This document shows, piece after piece, positions 8,543 to 17,121 of a stretch of 64,000 nucleotides of DNA (its first letter is position 1; every line of letters starts with the position of its first letter). The position numbers and the translations under genes are program-made. The stretch is taken from positions 1 to 64,000 of the forward strand of contig JAFXZF010000010.1 in assembly GCA_017541365.1 (NCBI GenBank), given 5' to 3'. The notes below the pieces were generated by a model. It was given only the letters and a program-made list of their open reading frames with translations. It did no database searches and was not told where the DNA came from. Source of the DNA: Prevotella sp. (GTDB lineage: Bacteria; Bacteroidota; Bacteroidia; Bacteroidales; Bacteroidaceae).

Positions 8543-9811
8543 ATGGCTATAGTAAAACCTTTCAAGGGTATTCGCCCTCCAAAAGATTTAGTAGAGCAGG
8601 TGGAGTCACGCCCTTATGACGTACTCGACTCTGAGGAAGCACGCGCAGAAGCTGGTGATAACGAGAAGTCTCTTTACCACATCATCAAGCCAGAGATAAA
8701 CTTCGAACCAGGCACTTCGGAGTATGACCCAAAGGTATATACCGAAGCAGCACGCCAGTTCCAAATGTTCCAGGACAAAGGATGGCTCGTGCAGGATGAC
8801 AAGGAGCAGTACTACATCTACGCTCAGACATCAAGTCTTCCTGCTAACGGTGGAAAGGAAAAGACACAGTACGGACTTGTCGTAGGCGCATATTCTGGCG
8901 ACTATGAAAAGGGTATCATCAAAAAACATGAGCTCACCCGTCGTGATAAGGAAGAAGACCGCATGAAACATGTTCGTGTGAACAATGCAAACATAGAGCC
9001 TGTGTTCTTCGCTTATCCTGACAACGCCGTGCTCGACAAACTCATTATGAAGTATGCTGCAACAGAGCCAGAGTATGATTTTGTGGCTCCTATTGATGGT
9101 TTCCGCCATCAGTTGTGGATAGTATCTGACGATGCTGACATCAAGACCATTACTGATGAGTTTGCTAAGATGCCTGCCCTCTATATTGCAGATGGTCACC
9201 ACCGTTCTGCTGCTGCAGCACTCGTTGGCACAGAGAAGGCAAAGAATAATCCTAACCACCGTGGTGACGAGGAGTATAACTACTTCATGGCGGTATGCTT
9301 CCAGGCAAGCCAGCTTACAATTCTTGACTATAACCGTGTGGTAAAAGACCTCAACGGCAACACCTCAGAGCAGTTCCTCGAGAAACTCTCAAAGTGCTTC
9401 GTAGTAGAGAAGAAAGGTAGGGAGGAGTATCGTCCTCAGCATGCTCATCAGTTCTCACTATATCTCGATGGCGAGTGGTATAGCCTCGATGCTAAGCCTG
9501 GCACCTTTGACGATAACGATCCAATAGGTGTGCTTGATGTTGATATCTCATCACGTCTTATTCTGCAGGATATCCTCGAAATAGGCGATTTGCGCTCTTC
9601 ACAGCGCATCGACTTCGTAGGTGGACTGCGTGGATTGGGTGAGTTGAAGCGCCGTGTTGACTCTGGTGAGATGCGCATGGCTCTGGCTCTCTATCCTGTG
9701 AGCATGAAACAGATAATGGATATAGCCGACTCAGGTAATATCATGCCTCCTAAGGCTACATGGTTTGAACCAAAACTGCGTTCAGGACTGATAATCCATA
9801 AGCTTGACTAA
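8543..9811 (+). CDS. DUF1015-family protein (422 aa)
   Basis: The family is recognised from the N-terminus (VKPFKGIRPP), the central ADGHHR motif and its regular association with serA/serC in Bacteroidetes and Clostridia. Related proteins have been proposed to act as serine kinase-like or SerC-linked enzymes; I cannot confirm an activity from sequence. Length is normal. It follows the serA hairpin and a heptamer repeat, so it may be expressed by read-through from serC. Forty bases later comes yraN. Confidence 0.9.
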   Translation: MAIVKPFKGIRPPKDLVEQVESRPYDVLDSEEARAEAGDNEKSLYHIIKPEINFEPGTSEYDPKVYTEAARQFQMFQDKGWLVQDDKEQYYIYAQTSSLPANGGKEKTQYGLVVGAYSGDYEKGIIKKHELTRRDKEEDRMKHVRVNNANIEPVFFAYPDNAVLDKLIMKYAATEPEYDFVAPIDGFRHQLWIVSDDADIKTITDEFAKMPALYIADGHHRSAAAALVGTEKAKNNPNHRGDEEYNYFMAVCFQASQLTILDYNRVVKDLNGNTSEQFLEKLSKCFVVEKKGREEYRPQHAHQFSLYLDGEWYSLDAKPGTFDDNDPIGVLDVDISSRLILQDILEIGDLRSSQRIDFVGGLRGLGELKRRVDSGEMRMALALYPVSMKQIMDIADSGNIMPPKATWFEPKLRSGLIIHKLD

Positions 9812-9848
9812 ACTTGTGTGCCAAGCATCTACACTTTTTGATTAGCCA

Positions 9849-10295
9849 ATGGCTCAACATAATGATTTAGGAAAATGGGGCGAATGTAAGGCTGCCGAGT
9901 ACCTCAGAGAGGAAAAGGGGCTTTACATTCGCCATATTGATTGGCGCAACAAACACAGGGATTTGGATATCGTTGCCATTGATGCTGATATGACAACACT
10001 CATTGTCGTAGAGGTAAAGACCCGAAGCTCTGATATATGGGGAGAGCCTGATGAGGCTATCGACCTCGAAAAGAAAAACAATATAATAAAAGCTACTGCA
10101 CAATATGTCAGGGCATACCGGTTGGAGCACTTACAATTAAGGTATGATACCATATCAGTAGTAGGTACCCCTGATACAACTTGTGTGATTACGCATAAGG
10201 AGGAAGCTTTCTCTGTTCTCGATTCTTTCTTGTACTATGAGCAAAAGAGAAAGTCTTCAAGATATCGTTACAAACATAGGCCTGGAACATGGTAA
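9849..10295 (+). CDS. YraN-family (UPF0102) nuclease-like protein (148 aa)
   Basis: A restriction-endonuclease-like fold of unknown role. The metal-site pattern is visible: GEC near the start, RDLDIVAID, then VEVKTR (Glu-x-Lys). Length is a little above the usual 120 aa because of a basic tail (QKRKSSRYRYKHRP). A second, 29-codon frame begins inside its 3' end at 10237 and ends at 10326; see findings. Confidence 0.88.
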   Translation: MAQHNDLGKWGECKAAEYLREEKGLYIRHIDWRNKHRDLDIVAIDADMTTLIVVEVKTRSSDIWGEPDEAIDLEKKNNIIKATAQYVRAYRLEHLQLRYDTISVVGTPDTTCVITHKEEAFSVLDSFLYYEQKRKSSRYRYKHRPGTW

Positions 10296-10340
10296 TGCTC
10301 TCACTAATATCATTTTATGCGCATAGATAATACGCCAATA

Positions 10341-10931
10341 TCATTTGATACGTGATAGCATATTGTAAGCTACATGGCGAACGCCCATAGGAAGGGTGAG
10401 GTCATCGATGGTTGCTTTTGCCTTAATGGTAGCTCGGTTTATCTCATCTTCTGATAGATTGTTGAGCGTTCCCAATATACAAAAGGCATGTAACATGGAA
10501 ATATCAGATGACTCATCCAACAAACAAAAAGCTAAATCTTTGGCGTATGGCAGCTTGCTGTATAGGTATTTGGATGCTATCTCCGCAATCTCCTGTGTGT
10601 GTGTGTTGCTAATCCATGTTTTTGCAATGTCATACGTAAAATCTTTTGATGGCATGAGTATGGTGGCGAGTATCTTGCACTCGCGAATATCATCATTCCA
10701 TAGCAGTTCGGCTAACTCCTTCGAGGGCTCGTAATTATTAGCCATCTCTCTGAGGTGCAGAAGGTTGGCACCCCAGTTGAGGTGATAGTCCATGCCCTTC
10801 TCACGCAAGGACTGAGCTGTCACTCCATTCATCAATAAGCGGAGGGACTGCTTGATATCTTTATGAAGACCCTCTAAATCTCCCTTAAAGGGAGACTTTT
10901 TGATTTCATTATGTTGCTCTTCAATTTTCAA
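10341..10931 (-). CDS. AlkD-like HEAT-repeat DNA alkylation repair protein (about 196 aa)
   Basis: Helical HEAT-type repeats resembling the DNA alkylation repair family of Bacteroides (DIKQSLRLLMNG, WNDDIRECKILA, AKTWI). The family flips out or excises alkylated bases; activity here is inferred only. The start is odd: no ATG precedes the conserved DIKQSL segment. The frame opens with TTG at 10931 in repetitive junction sequence, and residues 11-20 are encoded by a palindrome-type repeat (10868-10905). The first in-frame ATG (10832) would remove conserved residues. It is last in a minus-strand run after the M49 peptidase. Confidence 0.75.
   Translation of the reverse strand: MKIEEQHNEIKKSPFKGDLEGLHKDIKQSLRLLMNGVTAQSLREKGMDYHLNWGANLLHLREMANNYEPSKELAELLWNDDIRECKILATILMPSKDFTYDIAKTWISNTHTQEIAEIASKYLYSKLPYAKDLAFCLLDESSDISMLHAFCILGTLNNLSEDEINRATIKAKATIDDLTLPMGVRHVAYNMLSRIK
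10868..10905. repeat. palindromic intergenic-type repeat inside coding sequence
   Basis: The core tctcccttaaagggaga is an interrupted palindrome of a type common between Bacteroidetes genes. Here it is translated as part of the N-terminus of the AlkD-like protein. Confidence 0.6.
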
Positions 10932-10945
10932 ACTTCAATTTTCAA

Positions 10946-12886
10946 TTACTCTACGCTGTAATCCCTTGAATAGCGGAGCATCTGCTCTGTATAAGACTCA
11001 GAGAAGTCGAGTTTTATGTCTGTTATCTCACCATTATTGTCGAAGACTGGTGTCATCTTTGGATTGAGGAAGCCCTTGTAAGGTGCTATATTGAGTTTCT
11101 CATAACGAGCAAGCACCTCTTTGTGCAATTCGGGATTTATCTTTACTGCATAAGTCTCCACCAAATGTTGGGCTGCTTCGAAGTCGCCCTCGCTCTTAAT
11201 ACGCTGAATCTCAGCGAGTAGGGTAGCGAAGAGCTGGCGCAGAGCTTGATAATTGTTGATTTTAATGTAGGTCTTCTCATCACGCTTTATGAGTTCGATG
11301 ATAGGCGAAGGGAGTTTCTGACTCTGCTTATAACACCAATTGGCTATGAGGGCACGATTGCGCATGTGAGCCTCCTCAATGTTGTCACCCAGTTTGATGC
11401 GAACATTCTGGGTCATCATGCCATTCATGATGTAGGTGTAGTAATTGGACTTGTAAGCCTCAAGGTCAGGAGTCAGACCAAGTTCAACAAGCTTACTGTC
11501 AGCTATATAGTAAAGACCAAAGAGGTCGGCACGAGCCTCCTCGATGGTGTTGCCGTATGCCTTGAGGGCATCAGGACTAACACCAGGAAGCAACTGTCCG
11601 CTTCCATGACCAAGACACTCATGAAGGTCAGTATGCAGGTCGTCACAGATGTCACCATATTTGCGAATCATCTTAACAGTCTCATCATCGATAGCAAACT
11701 CCTCAAGGAATCCGCTACCCTTAGCAGACTTGTTGTAAGCAGAGGTGAAGTTGGTGATGGTGACAGACTTAGAACCATGCTGAGCCCTTATCCAGTCAGC
11801 ATTGGGTAAGTTGATGCCTATAGCAGTAGAAGGATACTCATCGCCTCCTAACATAGCACCACAGATGGCATTGGCCACAACACCCTTGACATGAGGTTTG
11901 CGGAAACGAGGGTCAACAGGCGAGTGATCCTCAAACCACTGGGCATTCTGACTGATGGTCTGAGTGCGCTTGCAAGCCTCAAGGTCTTTGTATTCCACTA
12001 TACCCTCCCATGAAGCCTTGAAACCAAGCGGGTCGCCATAGACCTCTATGAAACCATTGATAAAGTCTATGCGTCCGTCGAGTTCCTTAAGCCATTCGAT
12101 GGAGTATTCGTCGAAGGTGCGCAGATCACCTGTGGTGTAGTAATCTACAAGGAGACGGATGACCTTCTTCTGTTGCTCATTTTCTGCATATTCGCAGGCT
12201 TTGTTCAGGAAGAACACAATATTCTCGATGGTCTTGCCGTACTTGCCATTAAGAGACCAGGTTTCTTCCTTCAGTTCGCCATTATCCTTTACCAGTGTAG
12301 AGTTAAGACCATAGGAGGGAGGGGTAGGGTCATCACCTTTCTTGTCGGCATAGAATTGCTCAACCTCCTCTTGTGTTACTCCTTCATAGAAGTTACAGGC
12401 AGAGGTCTGGATAAGGTCAACTCCCTTAGCCTTGTTTACTCGCTTGGGCAATACTGTCTCATCGAAGATAACAGGACAGAGAGTCCTGATAATTTCGTCC
12501 TTGGACAAAGGAAGCTCATTTGCAGGAATCTCCTTCAGCAACTGTTCGAAGAACTCTTGACTAAAAGCGGGCTTGAACTTTTCACAACCATAGTGGTGGT
12601 GAATGCCATTAGAAAACCAAACCCTCTTCAGATACTCAACAAAGGCTAGGTCATCAGCAGAGAACGAGCCCTCGTCCTTTCCTGCGTACCTTATATTATA
12701 TACAGCCTCAAGTGTCTTTCTTATTAGCAAGTTGTACTTGCCCCATTGGTCGAATATGATGTCTCTTCCCCAAAGAGTCGCCTCTGAGAGGTAGTATATG
12801 TATATTTTTTGCTTTAGCGAGAGTGTGTCATATCCTGGCAATTCATATCTGAGCATCTGTATGTCTGCAAAACGATCCTGTGTCAT
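10946..12886 (-). CDS. dipeptidyl peptidase III, M49 zinc peptidase (about 646 aa)
   Basis: Releases dipeptides from peptide N-termini. The M49 zinc motif HEXXGH is present as HECLGH, followed by EEARADLFGLYYI with the third zinc ligand. Length fits bacterial M49 proteins. The frame extends upstream to ATG 12940, but those 18 codons are junction-repeat sequence (ttgaaaattgtaaattg) and overlap the AraC gene; I prefer ATG 12886 (MTQDRFADIQMLRY), which matches where the family begins. I see no signal peptide with either start, although many Bacteroides relatives are exported, so this one is probably cytoplasmic. Confidence 0.9.
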   Translation of the reverse strand: MTQDRFADIQMLRYELPGYDTLSLKQKIYIYYLSEATLWGRDIIFDQWGKYNLLIRKTLEAVYNIRYAGKDEGSFSADDLAFVEYLKRVWFSNGIHHHYGCEKFKPAFSQEFFEQLLKEIPANELPLSKDEIIRTLCPVIFDETVLPKRVNKAKGVDLIQTSACNFYEGVTQEEVEQFYADKKGDDPTPPSYGLNSTLVKDNGELKEETWSLNGKYGKTIENIVFFLNKACEYAENEQQKKVIRLLVDYYTTGDLRTFDEYSIEWLKELDGRIDFINGFIEVYGDPLGFKASWEGIVEYKDLEACKRTQTISQNAQWFEDHSPVDPRFRKPHVKGVVANAICGAMLGGDEYPSTAIGINLPNADWIRAQHGSKSVTITNFTSAYNKSAKGSGFLEEFAIDDETVKMIRKYGDICDDLHTDLHECLGHGSGQLLPGVSPDALKAYGNTIEEARADLFGLYYIADSKLVELGLTPDLEAYKSNYYTYIMNGMMTQNVRIKLGDNIEEAHMRNRALIANWCYKQSQKLPSPIIELIKRDEKTYIKINNYQALRQLFATLLAEIQRIKSEGDFEAAQHLVETYAVKINPELHKEVLARYEKLNIAPYKGFLNPKMTPVFDNNGEITDIKLDFSESYTEQMLRYSRDYSVE

Positions 12887-12927
12887 ATCATTGAAAATTG
12901 TAAATTGTTGTGATGTAAATGGGAGTT

Positions 12928-13275
12928 TTATATAGTGCATTCTTTCGGCGTAGTACCATATATCTTCTTGTACTGACGATAAAACGAAGAGGGGCAGGAA
13001 AAACCTGCTAAAAATGAAATCTCTTCCAGTGTTAGTTTGCGCTTATTCTTTTGCATCAATCGCTGAGCATATTCTATTCGACATCTGTTGATGTAATCGG
13101 TAAATGTCGTCTTCATCTCATTGTTTATGATAATTGATAGGGTAGAACGAGAAATTCCAAGTTCTTTTGCTATAAAAGTAGAAGTGAGATGGCACTTCCT
13201 GTACATTTTTTTCTTTTCAACCAACTCTCTGACATTGGTTATGATAGAATCTTTGTCATACTGTTGGTATCTCAT
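12928..13275 (-). CDS. AraC-type DNA-binding domain protein (115 aa)
   Basis: Almost the entire protein is a double helix-turn-helix AraC domain: IAKELGISRSTLSIIIN, then LTLEEISFLAGFSCPSSFYRQYKKIYGTTPKE. There is no ligand-binding or receiver domain, so it may respond only to its own level or to a partner. It lies directly upstream of the peptidase gene on the same strand and may control it or the divergent HU/SPOR operon; the 232-base gap to that operon holds the latter's promoter. Confidence 0.85.
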   Translation of the reverse strand: MRYQQYDKDSIITNVRELVEKKKMYRKCHLTSTFIAKELGISRSTLSIIINNEMKTTFTDYINRCRIEYAQRLMQKNKRKLTLEEISFLAGFSCPSSFYRQYKKIYGTTPKECTI

Positions 13276-13442
13276 ATTATAATTTGTTGATTTTGAATAT
13301 TTAAAGAATAAATTGTGACGAATCGGTTTAATGTATTTGCCTTAGTGTGCTTAATTCCAGCACAAAATTACTACAATTTTTTTGATGAGCAAAGTACTTG
13401 TCATGATTTTTGTCATTATCTTTATTTTTATGGCAAAATATA

Positions 13443-13474
13443 TTTGCTTTTGTTGTAAAAAATTATTAACTTTG
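13443..13474 (+). promoter_or_regulatory. promoter of the HU/SPOR gene
   Basis: TTTG at 13443-13446, 20-bp spacer, TAACTTTG at 13467-13474, about 33 bases before the GTG start. Confidence 0.8.
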
Positions 13475-13507
13475 CATGCAATAATTGAACAAAGACTAAC
13501 TTAAACG

Positions 13508-14509
13508 GTGGAACTAGCTCATCACATAGAAATCTTACTCCTTGATAGTGACTGTGTAATCGTACCAGGATTGGGCGGTTTCATGGCTCATTATATTCCT
13601 GCAGAGTATAACGAAGATGAGGGCATTTTCTACCAACCCATGCGCTCTATCGGTTTCAACTCTCAATTGCAGTTGAACGACTCATTGCTCGCTCAGTCGT
13701 ATGTGGAAGCCTACGACGTCAGCTATCCTGAAGCTCTGCGCATGATAGCATCTGATGTGGAAGAGGTAAAGCAGACAATTGCTGTTAATGGCAATTATGT
13801 TTTTCATGGGATAGGAACACTGAAATATACTTCAGAGGACAGGTATGACTTCACACCATGTGTTGCAGGACTACTTACCCCTTCTTTGTATGCACTGGGG
13901 TCTTATGATGTAAGGCCTGTTGTAAAAGCAAATGACGCAGTACTTACTGTGCAGACGAGTGGGGAATTTGTCAAAGAGGAACCAGAAGATGTTAAGCGGG
14001 TAAACTTATATACCTTGCGTAATGTTCTTGCGGTTGCAATGTTGCTGTTATTCTTTATATTTTCAAGCATTCCTGTAGGCACAGGAAGCAATGATGTACA
14101 GCAATGCTCTATGATTGATACTAACGTGGTATCTGACTTTTTAGCTTATGACAAGTCAGCAGACAATTCATCAGTGACAAGACTTAATGATTCTGTTTTT
14201 GTTGCAGAACAAAACATGAATGATAAAGTCGAGAAGACAGTAGAGGAGTCAGTTGATAAGGATACTGTAAACAAACAAGGATATTATACCATAATACTTG
14301 CAAGTAAAGTAAGTAAGAAAGGTGCCGAGGAATATATCAGAAAACTCGCATCTCTGGGGTATAATGACGTAAAGATCTACGAGCATGGTACAATGCGAAA
14401 GGTTGTGATGGGTAACTTTTCCACTGAAACACAAGCTGTTGACTCATTGAGAAAACTACGCAAAACTGACAGCCAGTTCTCCGAGGCATGGATTGACTAC
14501 AAATCTTAA
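13508..14509 (+). CDS. HU-CCDC81-like and SPOR domain membrane protein (333 aa)
   Basis: Residues 1-60 and 65-120 resemble the paired bacterial HU-CCDC81 domains (VIVPGLGGFMAHYIPAEY; NGNYVFHGIGTLKY). A membrane segment spans about 171-190, followed by an acidic linker. The C-terminal 75 residues are a SPOR domain (YYTIILASKVSKKGAEEYIRKLASLGY), which in other proteins binds denuded septal peptidoglycan. The topology places the HU-like part in the cytoplasm and SPOR in the periplasm, linking nucleoid and division site by inference. It starts with GTG. An FHA protein and a symporter follow. Confidence 0.82.
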   Translation: MELAHHIEILLLDSDCVIVPGLGGFMAHYIPAEYNEDEGIFYQPMRSIGFNSQLQLNDSLLAQSYVEAYDVSYPEALRMIASDVEEVKQTIAVNGNYVFHGIGTLKYTSEDRYDFTPCVAGLLTPSLYALGSYDVRPVVKANDAVLTVQTSGEFVKEEPEDVKRVNLYTLRNVLAVAMLLLFFIFSSIPVGTGSNDVQQCSMIDTNVVSDFLAYDKSADNSSVTRLNDSVFVAEQNMNDKVEKTVEESVDKDTVNKQGYYTIILASKVSKKGAEEYIRKLASLGYNDVKIYEHGTMRKVVMGNFSTETQAVDSLRKLRKTDSQFSEAWIDYKS

Positions 14510-14531
14510 AGTATTTTTTCTATAGGCAAAT

Positions 14532-15071
14532 ATGAAACGAGTGCGTTGTCCCAAATGTGACAATTATATCACCTTTGATGAAACAAAATACCGTGAAGGC
14601 CAATCGCTTGTATTTCAATGTCCACAGTGTAATAAGGAATTTGGAATAAGGATTGGCGTATCCCAAATACGTAAACGACAGAAAGAGGAAAATCCCACAT
14701 CTGAGGAGATAGATGAGGGAGTTGGCACTATAGTAGTGATAGAAAATATTTTTCACTACAAGCAAGTGCTACCCCTGAAAATGGGAGATAATATTATCGG
14801 ACGGTACATGAAAGGCTCTAAGTGTAATACTCCGATTGAGACCAACGACCCATCAATAGACATGAACCACTGTGTGATAACGGTGTCAAGAGACAAAAAT
14901 GGCAAGTTGAAATATGTATTGAGAGACGGACCAAGCTACACAGGTACTTTCGTAGATAACCAGATACTGGGAGATAAGGAGAAACGTGTCATAGAAAATG
15001 ATACGCTGTTTACTATTGGTGCAACGTCTATAATATTGAAGACTCCGCAGAGTTCTGAAGGCAAGAAATAA
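14532..15071 (+). CDS. zinc-ribbon plus FHA domain protein (179 aa)
   Basis: The N-terminus is a CxxC...CxxC zinc ribbon (CPKCDNYITF, FQCPQCNKEFGI). The C-terminal 115 residues are a forkhead-associated domain (IIGRYMKGSKCNTPIE, SIDMNHCVITV, DGPSYTGTFVDNQIL), which usually binds phosphothreonine. The consensus GR is kept, but the typical SR...H is altered to DMNH. It follows the HU/SPOR gene by 22 bases and probably shares its promoter. A partner kinase is not in the window. Confidence 0.85.
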   Translation: MKRVRCPKCDNYITFDETKYREGQSLVFQCPQCNKEFGIRIGVSQIRKRQKEENPTSEEIDEGVGTIVVIENIFHYKQVLPLKMGDNIIGRYMKGSKCNTPIETNDPSIDMNHCVITVSRDKNGKLKYVLRDGPSYTGTFVDNQILGDKEKRVIENDTLFTIGATSIILKTPQSSEGKK

Positions 15072-15083
15072 TAGATAAGAGAT

Positions 15084-16490
15084 ATGCAATCTTTCGAATC
15101 GATACTATCAGTAATAAGTGATGCATTATGGGGATATCCCATGATTATATTGCTTGTTGGTACCCATTTGCTCTTAACCATACGCTTGAAGTTTCCTCAG
15201 CGCAAGATTTTTACAGCAATAAAACTATCTCTCGCAAAAGATAAGGATGGCGAGGGAGACGTGAGTCAGTTTGGTGCTCTTGCTACGGCGCTTGCTGCTA
15301 CCATCGGTACAGGTAATATAATAGGTGTAGGAACAGCAATAGCTTTGGGAGGGCCAGGTGCCGTGCTGTGGTGCTGGCTCACTGGTGTATTCGGTATAGC
15401 TACAAAATATAGCGAGGGACTTCTCGCCGTGAAATATCGCAAGACATCCAAAAAGGGACATATGATAGGTGGTCCTATGTACGCTCTGGAATATGGTCTC
15501 CATGCTAAGTGGGCGGGCATACTCTTTGCTGTCTTTACTGCTATTGCTGCTCTTGGCATAGGTAGTACGGTTCAGGCTAACGCTATCTCCACTCTTGCCA
15601 GCGACGTAATGAATGTGTCACCTTGGATAACAGGAACTATTGTGACTCTGCTTGTCGGACTGGTGCTCATAGGAGGCATTAAGAGCATAGCAAAAGTGTG
15701 CACAGCACTTGTGCCTTTTATGGCTATACTCTATGTAATAGGTTGTCTCATAATTCTATGCATGCACACAGACTATGTGTGGCCAGCAATAAAACTAATC
15801 TGTCTGTCAGCTTTTACTCCTGATGCAGTAGGTGGGGGGATTGCAGGAGGTGGTGTTATGATAGCAGCACACTATGGTATTGCTCGTGGATTGTTCTCTA
15901 ACGAGTCAGGTATGGGTTCGGCACCACTTGTAGCAGCTGCCGCCAAGACAAAGAACCCTGTTCGTCAGGCACTTGTCAGCGCCAGCGGCACCTTTTGGGA
16001 TACGGTAGTTATATGTGCTATCACAGGTGTCGTTATCGTGAGCAGTGTACTGAGTCATGCTGATGTTGCAGAACTCCACACGGTAACTCTTGGACGAGTG
16101 TTTAACCATATCCTCACAGATGAACTGTTTCATCTCGATGGTGGTACGCTTACAAAGTTCGCATTCTCCAAAATTCCTGTTATAGGAGCACCGCTACTTA
16201 TGTTCGGTCTATTTACCTTTGCCTTTTCTACCATACTTGGTTGGAGTATCTATGCCCAGAGAGCCGTAGAATACTTTGCGGGCAACATAGGAGTAAAAGT
16301 ATATACATGGATATTCCTCGTCGCAGTATTTATTGGTGCTATAATAGGCCTGCGCACCGTATGGACATTGGCCGATGTGTTTAATGCTCTGATGGCTATA
16401 CCGAACCTCTTTGCTCTAATACTTCTAAGTAATGTGATAGTGAAAGATACCAATAAGTATCTGTGGGAAGGACATCTCGATGAGGAGTAA
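15084..16490 (+). CDS. alanine:cation symporter, AGCS family (468 aa)
   Basis: A sodium-coupled amino acid importer of the inner membrane. Seen: ATALAATIGTGNIIGVGTAI, the AGCS signature FSNESGMGSAPLVAAAA, and about ten transmembrane helices. Length is normal for the family. Substrate is probably alanine or glycine. It starts 12 bases after the FHA gene and ends before a strong terminator at 16495-16538. Confidence 0.94.
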   Translation: MQSFESILSVISDALWGYPMIILLVGTHLLLTIRLKFPQRKIFTAIKLSLAKDKDGEGDVSQFGALATALAATIGTGNIIGVGTAIALGGPGAVLWCWLTGVFGIATKYSEGLLAVKYRKTSKKGHMIGGPMYALEYGLHAKWAGILFAVFTAIAALGIGSTVQANAISTLASDVMNVSPWITGTIVTLLVGLVLIGGIKSIAKVCTALVPFMAILYVIGCLIILCMHTDYVWPAIKLICLSAFTPDAVGGGIAGGGVMIAAHYGIARGLFSNESGMGSAPLVAAAAKTKNPVRQALVSASGTFWDTVVICAITGVVIVSSVLSHADVAELHTVTLGRVFNHILTDELFHLDGGTLTKFAFSKIPVIGAPLLMFGLFTFAFSTILGWSIYAQRAVEYFAGNIGVKVYTWIFLVAVFIGAIIGLRTVWTLADVFNALMAIPNLFALILLSNVIVKDTNKYLWEGHLDEE

Positions 16491-16494
16491 ATAA

Positions 16495-16538
16495 AAACTG
16501 CATTTAAGATAATGGTCTTAAATGCAGTTTTTTTTTGC
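16495..16538. terminator. bidirectional terminator
   Basis: A perfect stem AACTGCATTTAAGA paired with TCTTAAATGCAGTT, flanked by A-run and T-run. It serves both the symporter (+) and pncC (-). Confidence 0.9.
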
Positions 16539-16557
16539 AGTTATTTTGTCATATTGC

Positions 16558-17091
16558 TTATTTTGCCTCAGGCTTGGGTACAGAATCCATATCTGTTGGA
16601 TCTGGGAAAATCTCTCTTATATACTCCACGAAAAACTGTAGTGCCTTATGGGTCGCATTCTTTAGATTTTCCTCACGACCTTCATCACCTTCCAGTTTTA
16701 TGGTGCGGATATTGTCAGCAGTTCCGCAAGCTACCCATATTGTTCCTACTGGGATACCTGGATCGGCACCAGGACCAGCAAACCCCGTAGTAGCAATAGC
16801 ATAATCGGAATTGAGAATCTTACAAACACCCTTCACCATTTCTATAGCTACCTCTTCTGATACAGCATTCTTCTCTGCTATGAGGTCAGCATCAATTCCA
16901 AGAATTTTTATCTTTGCCTCATTGGAATAACAGATGGTGCCACCTTTATAATAGGTTGAGGCACCAGGTACTGAGGTCAGAACCTCGGCAATACGTCCAC
17001 TGGTGCATGACTCGGCTGTACTTATCGTCTTGCCTGACTCGTATAGTTTGTAAAGAATCTCTTTACTAAGTACTTTGTTTTCGAATTCCAT
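16558..17091 (-). CDS. pncC: CinA C-terminal domain protein, nicotinamide-nucleotide amidase (177 aa)
   Basis: Deamidates nicotinamide mononucleotide to nicotinate mononucleotide in NAD recycling. Family motifs: STAESCTSGRIAEVLTSVPGAS, YKGGTICYSNEAK, ATTGFAGPGADPGIPVGTIW. It is the stand-alone C-terminal domain without the N-terminal CinA part, a common arrangement. The last 20 residues (FPDPTDMDSVPKPEAK) form a Pro-rich tail. It lies 30 bases after tsaD, probably in the same transcript. Confidence 0.93.
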   Translation of the reverse strand: MEFENKVLSKEILYKLYESGKTISTAESCTSGRIAEVLTSVPGASTYYKGGTICYSNEAKIKILGIDADLIAEKNAVSEEVAIEMVKGVCKILNSDYAIATTGFAGPGADPGIPVGTIWVACGTADNIRTIKLEGDEGREENLKNATHKALQFFVEYIREIFPDPTDMDSVPKPEAK

Positions 17092-17121
17092 ATTATATTG
17101 ATGTAGTTTTTATTTTCTTTT

